The notes under the pieces: model-generated
The model's input: the letters and a program-made list of their open reading frames with translations, nothing else
Told to the model about the DNA's origin: nothing
Databases searched by the model: none
Translations under genes and position numbers: made by a program
In this document: positions 60,391 to 64,000 of the stretch, in pieces
Position numbering within the stretch: position 1 is the stretch's first letter
Layout: the number at the start of each line of letters is the position of its first letter
DNA from: CAZRAL01 sp964598005
GTDB lineage: Bacteria > Pseudomonadota > Gammaproteobacteria > Burkholderiales > Usitatibacteraceae
Length of the DNA stretch: 64,000 bases
NCBI GenBank assembly: GCA_964598005.1
Contig: CAZRAL010000008.1
Span: 1 to 64,000, forward strand
Direction: 5' to 3'

Positions 60391-62323
60391 CGGAAATCTG
60401 ATCTGGAATAATTGGCGCCCCAGTATGCTGATTGGCATCGGGTTGGTGTGTCTGACGGCGTGTGGAACGCTGCCGGTGGCCAAAGTGGACAACCATCTCA
60501 AGGCTGAAACCTGGTCGCCACCGAGTGCTTCCACAAAGCCGGCAATCCCTGCGCCCATTCGCCACCTGCCACTGCCGCCGCCCCCGCAAGCGCAGGCTGA
60601 AGAAATTCGGTACTCGATTACGGTAAACGATGTTCCCGTGCACGAATTGCTCTTCGCCATCAGCCGCGATACGCACGTCAATATCGATATTCATCCAGGT
60701 ATCGAAGGGCGGGTGACGTTGAACGCAATCGATCAGTCGCTCAAACAAATTTTGACACGCATTGCCCGCCAGATCGATATGCGCTGGGAGATGGAAGGGC
60801 CGAATATCGCCGTGCGAAAGGACACGCCCTACCTCAAGAATTACAAAATCGATTACGTCAATATGGCACGGGAAACCACCAGCACTATCTCGGTGGCCAC
60901 TCAGGTCGCCAGCCCGGGCCAGGGTGCGCAAAGCGGGGGCAGCGGAGCGGGCTCCAGTGCGAGCGGGAGCACGAATGGTGCGAATAATTCAACGCTACAA
61001 GTTAAAAGTCTGGTCAAGAATAATTTTTGGGAAGACCTGGCAAAAAACATCAAGGACATTCTGATCGAAGAAGATAAGCAGGTTGTCAGAAGCATCAACA
61101 GAAATAATTCGTCCGCACGACTATTTCAGGATAGTCAAAATCAGGTTTCGGCAGCCGGTGATGGCGCGGCGAATGCCGGACAAAGTACAGCGAAGGGGGG
61201 CGCGACAGCAGGAGCGAGTGGCAACCAGCAATTGCAGGCGCAAGGCTCGACCAATGCCCAGGTTGCTGCACAAGGCGATTCACAGCGTATCGACGTGGTG
61301 GAGGCTAACCCGGTCATCGCAAACCCCGAGTCGGGTGTGATCAATGTACGCGCCACGTCGCGGCAACACGAAAAAATTGCGGAATTTCTGGCGCGAGTGA
61401 TGGAAGCGGCGCGCCGACAGGTGCTGATCGAGGCCACGGTAGTTGAAGTTTTGCTGAGCGATAACTATCAAAGCGGGGTCGACTGGTCGGCTCTGGGGAT
61501 TCAAGGGATGGGATACAGCTTTTCACAAAATTTTACCGGTGGGCGGCTGGGAGAGGGTTTGCCCGCCTTTACCATGAAGTACAGCAACCCCAATGCGGCG
61601 GCGGGCGGCAGCATTGCCAGCACACTGAAATTGCTGAACAGCTTTGGTACGACCCGTGTCTTATCCAGCCCGAAAATCATGGCATTGAACAACCAGACTG
61701 CCATCCTCAAGGTGGTCGATAACCGGGTATATTTCACGATCAAGGCCAATACGGTAACGTCGCAGACTGGGCCTGCCGTAACGACCTATGAAACAGTCCA
61801 AAATGTCGTGCCAGTGGGCTTTCTTATGAATGTAACGCCCCATGTGACCGACGAAAATGCCGTGGTTCTCAACATCAGGCCTACCGTATCAAGAATTCTT
61901 GGTTATGTGGACGATCCGAACCCGGATCTTGCCAGAGCCAAGGTGATCAGCCGTATTCCCGAAATCCAGACTCGCGAACTCGAATCGGTGATGAAAGTAT
62001 CGAGTGGCCAGATTGCTGTATTAGGTGGCTTGATGCAGGACAGTTTTGAATCCGGCCGGGATGGGCTACCCATTCTTTCCCGTATTCCCTTGTTGGGAGA
62101 TGGTGTCAGCTATCGTAACGATACGGGCCGCAAATCGGAGCTTGTGGTATTTATCCGGCCCCTTGTGTTGCGGGAAGCCAACGTCAATACGGACCTGGCG
62201 GAATATAAAAAGTATTTACCCGATGCACAGTTTTTCCGTGACCCCAGCCCCTCTTTCGATCCACAGACGGGCAGGCTGAATGAGCAAGCTCCACTCGCGG
62301 AACCGCTTACAGGAAAACCCTGA
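60368..62323 (+). CDS. mshL: MSHA-type pilus secretin MshL
   Basis: 651 residues. Lipoprotein signal (MLIGIGLVCLTACG), N0/STN domain (ITVNDVPVHELLFAISRDTH), a Ser/Gly/Ala-rich low-complexity insert (about 190-300), N1 domain (VINVRATSRQHEKIAEFLAR) and the secretin barrel (VLIEATVVEVLLSDNYQSGV, GQIAVLGGLMQDS, VVFIRPLVL). It forms the outer-membrane pore of the pilus machine. Start at 60368; ATG 60383 is also possible. Confidence 0.94.
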   Translation: MMFLAMPDGNLIWNNWRPSMLIGIGLVCLTACGTLPVAKVDNHLKAETWSPPSASTKPAIPAPIRHLPLPPPPQAQAEEIRYSITVNDVPVHELLFAISRDTHVNIDIHPGIEGRVTLNAIDQSLKQILTRIARQIDMRWEMEGPNIAVRKDTPYLKNYKIDYVNMARETTSTISVATQVASPGQGAQSGGSGAGSSASGSTNGANNSTLQVKSLVKNNFWEDLAKNIKDILIEEDKQVVRSINRNNSSARLFQDSQNQVSAAGDGAANAGQSTAKGGATAGASGNQQLQAQGSTNAQVAAQGDSQRIDVVEANPVIANPESGVINVRATSRQHEKIAEFLARVMEAARRQVLIEATVVEVLLSDNYQSGVDWSALGIQGMGYSFSQNFTGGRLGEGLPAFTMKYSNPNAAAGGSIASTLKLLNSFGTTRVLSSPKIMALNNQTAILKVVDNRVYFTIKANTVTSQTGPAVTTYETVQNVVPVGFLMNVTPHVTDENAVVLNIRPTVSRILGYVDDPNPDLARAKVISRIPEIQTRELESVMKVSSGQIAVLGGLMQDSFESGRDGLPILSRIPLLGDGVSYRNDTGRKSELVVFIRPLVLREANVNTDLAEYKKYLPDAQFFRDPSPSFDPQTGRLNEQAPLAEPLTGKP

Positions 62324-63648
62324 TGAGCCTGTTGCTCGATGCGCTGAAACGTGCTGAACAGGCGCAGCTTGCCAAACAGGTTCAGCCTCTGTCTCGTGCA
62401 AGTGAGCCTGACGCCCTGTCCGGTCAGCCCGGCAGTGTCCCCAATACCCTACTCCATACCGTACCCAAAGAAAGCGATGCCATTTCGCTGGAGCTGGTAC
62501 CCACGGAGTCGACATACAAACCCGTTGCGACAGGGTCACAAATAGCAACATCGACGATACCGGCAAAACCTGCCGAAAAAGACGATCGTGCCCAGCGCGA
62601 AGCGGCGCTCAATATGTTTACCGCCAAACAAGCAGCAGTTTCAAAACGAAGCAGTCTTGCTATATCTGCGGGAATAGGCGCCACTATCGTGATGGGCGTA
62701 GCTATAGGCGGATGGTATTTGTGGAGCACCTTCAATCGGGCTAATCCGTCTTCACCCTCTCTCGGCGCCGCCTCATCCCCCACCTCATCCACCACAACAG
62801 CGGTTCCCGGTGCAGCCTTGCCTTCCCAAACGGTCGTGCTGCCGCCAGCACGGCCGGACACCGGCCAACCTGGAAATCGCGCCGACCCGCCGATGGAGGT
62901 CCAGGGCATACCCACTTCACCGCCGCCGATGCTGGCCGATCCCTCTCCGCCGCCTGGTTTACGCGATAAGCCGCTGCCCTCGCGTGATGCGGCAATTAAA
63001 ACGGTTGTAGCCCCCCTCGCCACACGCGAACCTGCAATTGCACTCAAACCGGTTACGGGTGTTCCTCGTGCCACGGCCAATCTATCGCAAGCCTATGCAG
63101 CCCTTAAAGAGGGAGATTATCTTCTTGCCCAGCAGCACTATATGCAAATTCTGCGTAACGATTCCCTGAATCTGGATGCCTGTCTTGGCCTTGCGGTCGC
63201 GGCCGAACGAAGCGGAAATTCCGCCGAGGCGCTGCGCCATTACCGGCGGGTGCTGGAAATCGATCCGCGTAATGCCAATGCACTCGCTGGTCTGCTCATT
63301 ATCGGCGGTGCAGACCAACCGGAGACGATCGAGACCGAGCTCAAGGCGCTGCTCATTAAAAATCCGCAATCGAGTGCGCTCCAGTTTTCTCTCGGAAATT
63401 TTTACGCCGCGAATGCAAGGTGGACAGAGGCGCAGCAGGCTTATTTCGAAGCTTTTCGCCTCGAACCCGGCAACACCGACTATCTGCACAATCTGGCGGT
63501 CAGCCTGGATCAACTCAACCAACCACGCCTCGCGCTGGAGTATTACCGCAAGGCACAGCAAGCCTTTTCGCGGGCGGCAAATCCGCCGTTCGACCTTGAA
63601 CCCATCGCGCAACGCATCGCTGTATTGCAGCAGGGCCTGCGCGATTGA
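62323..63648 (+). CDS. mshN: MSHA biogenesis TPR protein MshN
   Basis: 441 residues. A short cytoplasmic N-terminus (MSLLLDALKRAEQAQLAKQV, typical of MshN) leads to a single membrane helix (SLAISAGIGATIVMGVAIGG), a Pro/Ser-rich linker and four or so TPRs (AYAALKEGDYLLAQQHYMQI to the C-terminus). It shares one base with the mshL stop. A structural partner of the pilus machine in other species. Confidence 0.9.
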   Translation: MSLLLDALKRAEQAQLAKQVQPLSRASEPDALSGQPGSVPNTLLHTVPKESDAISLELVPTESTYKPVATGSQIATSTIPAKPAEKDDRAQREAALNMFTAKQAAVSKRSSLAISAGIGATIVMGVAIGGWYLWSTFNRANPSSPSLGAASSPTSSTTTAVPGAALPSQTVVLPPARPDTGQPGNRADPPMEVQGIPTSPPPMLADPSPPPGLRDKPLPSRDAAIKTVVAPLATREPAIALKPVTGVPRATANLSQAYAALKEGDYLLAQQHYMQILRNDSLNLDACLGLAVAAERSGNSAEALRHYRRVLEIDPRNANALAGLLIIGGADQPETIETELKALLIKNPQSSALQFSLGNFYAANARWTEAQQAYFEAFRLEPGNTDYLHNLAVSLDQLNQPRLALEYYRKAQQAFSRAANPPFDLEPIAQRIAVLQQGLRD

Positions 63649-63676
63649 TAAACGCCACGATCCGGCGCTGTTTTCG

Positions 63677-64000
63677 ATGAATACGCAAACACCGGTTTCG
63701 CAATTGCCGCTGGGCCAAACCCTGTTGGGCAAAGGCATTATTTCGGAAGACCAGCTCAGTATCGCGCTAACCGAACAAAAGCGGCTGAATACATCGCTCG
63801 GAAAAATTCTGGTGCAACTCGGTTTTGTTACCGAGGCGACACTACACGATACGTTGTCGGAAACGCTGGGCCAGGTTTCCATTGAACTGTCGAATACCGT
63901 GATCGATCCCGAAGCGCTGGCCATGGTGCCGAAGGAAGTGGCGCGGCGCTATCACGTGCTGCCGGTCGATTACGATCAGGCTTCAAAAAAATTATTGCTG
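63677..64000 (+). CDS. mshE: MSHA pilus extension ATPase MshE, N-terminal part (runs off the window)
   Basis: An open frame of 108 codons from ATG 63677 to the window edge: LGQTLLGKGIISEDQLSIAL then LGKILVQLGFVTEATLHDTL and MVPKEVARRYHVLPVDYDQA. This is the MshEN/GspE N-terminal domain, which in Vibrio MshE binds c-di-GMP. The ATPase core lies beyond the window. It follows mshN by 28 nt. Confidence 0.9.
   Translation, partial: MNTQTPVSQLPLGQTLLGKGIISEDQLSIALTEQKRLNTSLGKILVQLGFVTEATLHDTLSETLGQVSIELSNTVIDPEALAMVPKEVARRYHVLPVDYDQASKKLLL

Overview
The window reads as chromosome of a betaproteobacterium, probably near the Nitrosomonadales. This is inferred from gene order and families: petABC-sspAB; a his operon running into hinT-tatABC; mlaFEDCB followed by an ABC exporter and a BolA-like gene; dapF-DUF484-xerC; and an MSHA-type pilus cluster. 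No organism name can be given from sequence alone. I see no rRNA, tRNA or CRISPR array.

Layout. 1-0.9 kb: 3' end of an RHS polymorphic-toxin gene. 0.9-5.3 kb (minus): CBS protein, SspB, SspA and the cytochrome bc1 genes petC-petB-petA. 5.5-7.2 kb (plus): MscL and an HtrA-type protease, tail to tail with tatC. 7.2-23.4 kb (minus): one long co-directional run, in transcription order mlaF-E-D-C-B, ABC ATPase, ABC permease, BolA-like, hisG-D-C-B-H-A, a 2.1 kb foreign-looking insertion, hisF-I-E, hinT, tatA-B-C. murA and mlaA, which I expect in this run from related genomes, are absent. 23.9-38.2 kb: a peptidoglycan-recycling block (amidase, sugar kinase, DigH-like hydrolase, NagX, AmpG, MurQ, NagB-II-type SIS protein, NagA, and divergently an oligopeptide-binding protein, a Tat-exported LD-carboxypeptidase and SpmAB). 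38.6-41.1 kb: a TPR protein with a LuxR-type helix-turn-helix facing a small gene for a peptide of three 35-residue repeats, each carrying a double-glycine-leader-like motif. 41.4-43.5 kb: groES-groEL behind a CIRCE operator. 43.6-48.3 kb: a four-gene phospholipid operon like E. coli ynbABCD, every junction a 4-nt overlap. 48.5-55 kb: metK, two lipid A-type acyltransferases, dapF, DUF484, xerC and a MepA-like endopeptidase. 55.3-58.3 kb: a hybrid histidine kinase. 58.3-59.2 kb: a decayed REP-associated transposase and a large repeat element. 59.3-64 kb: mshM-mshL-mshN-mshE, the last cut by the window edge.

The gaps between genes are unusually rich in small dispersed elements without coding capacity. 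I distinguish six families by their terminal inverted repeats; several are imperfect hairpins over their whole length. Two families share a core. One family sits with an end on the stop codon of the preceding gene in all three copies (metK, an lpxL-type gene, dapF). Another fills the hisD-hisC gap and supplies the hisD stop codon. A third is bounded by perfect 8- and 9-bp direct repeats, the mark of transposition.

The strongest candidate for an undescribed system is the TPR/LuxR-HTH regulator beside the tri-repeat GG-motif peptide. The layout resembles the peptide-sensing TPR regulators of Gram-positive bacteria; this is a hypothesis, not a shown function.
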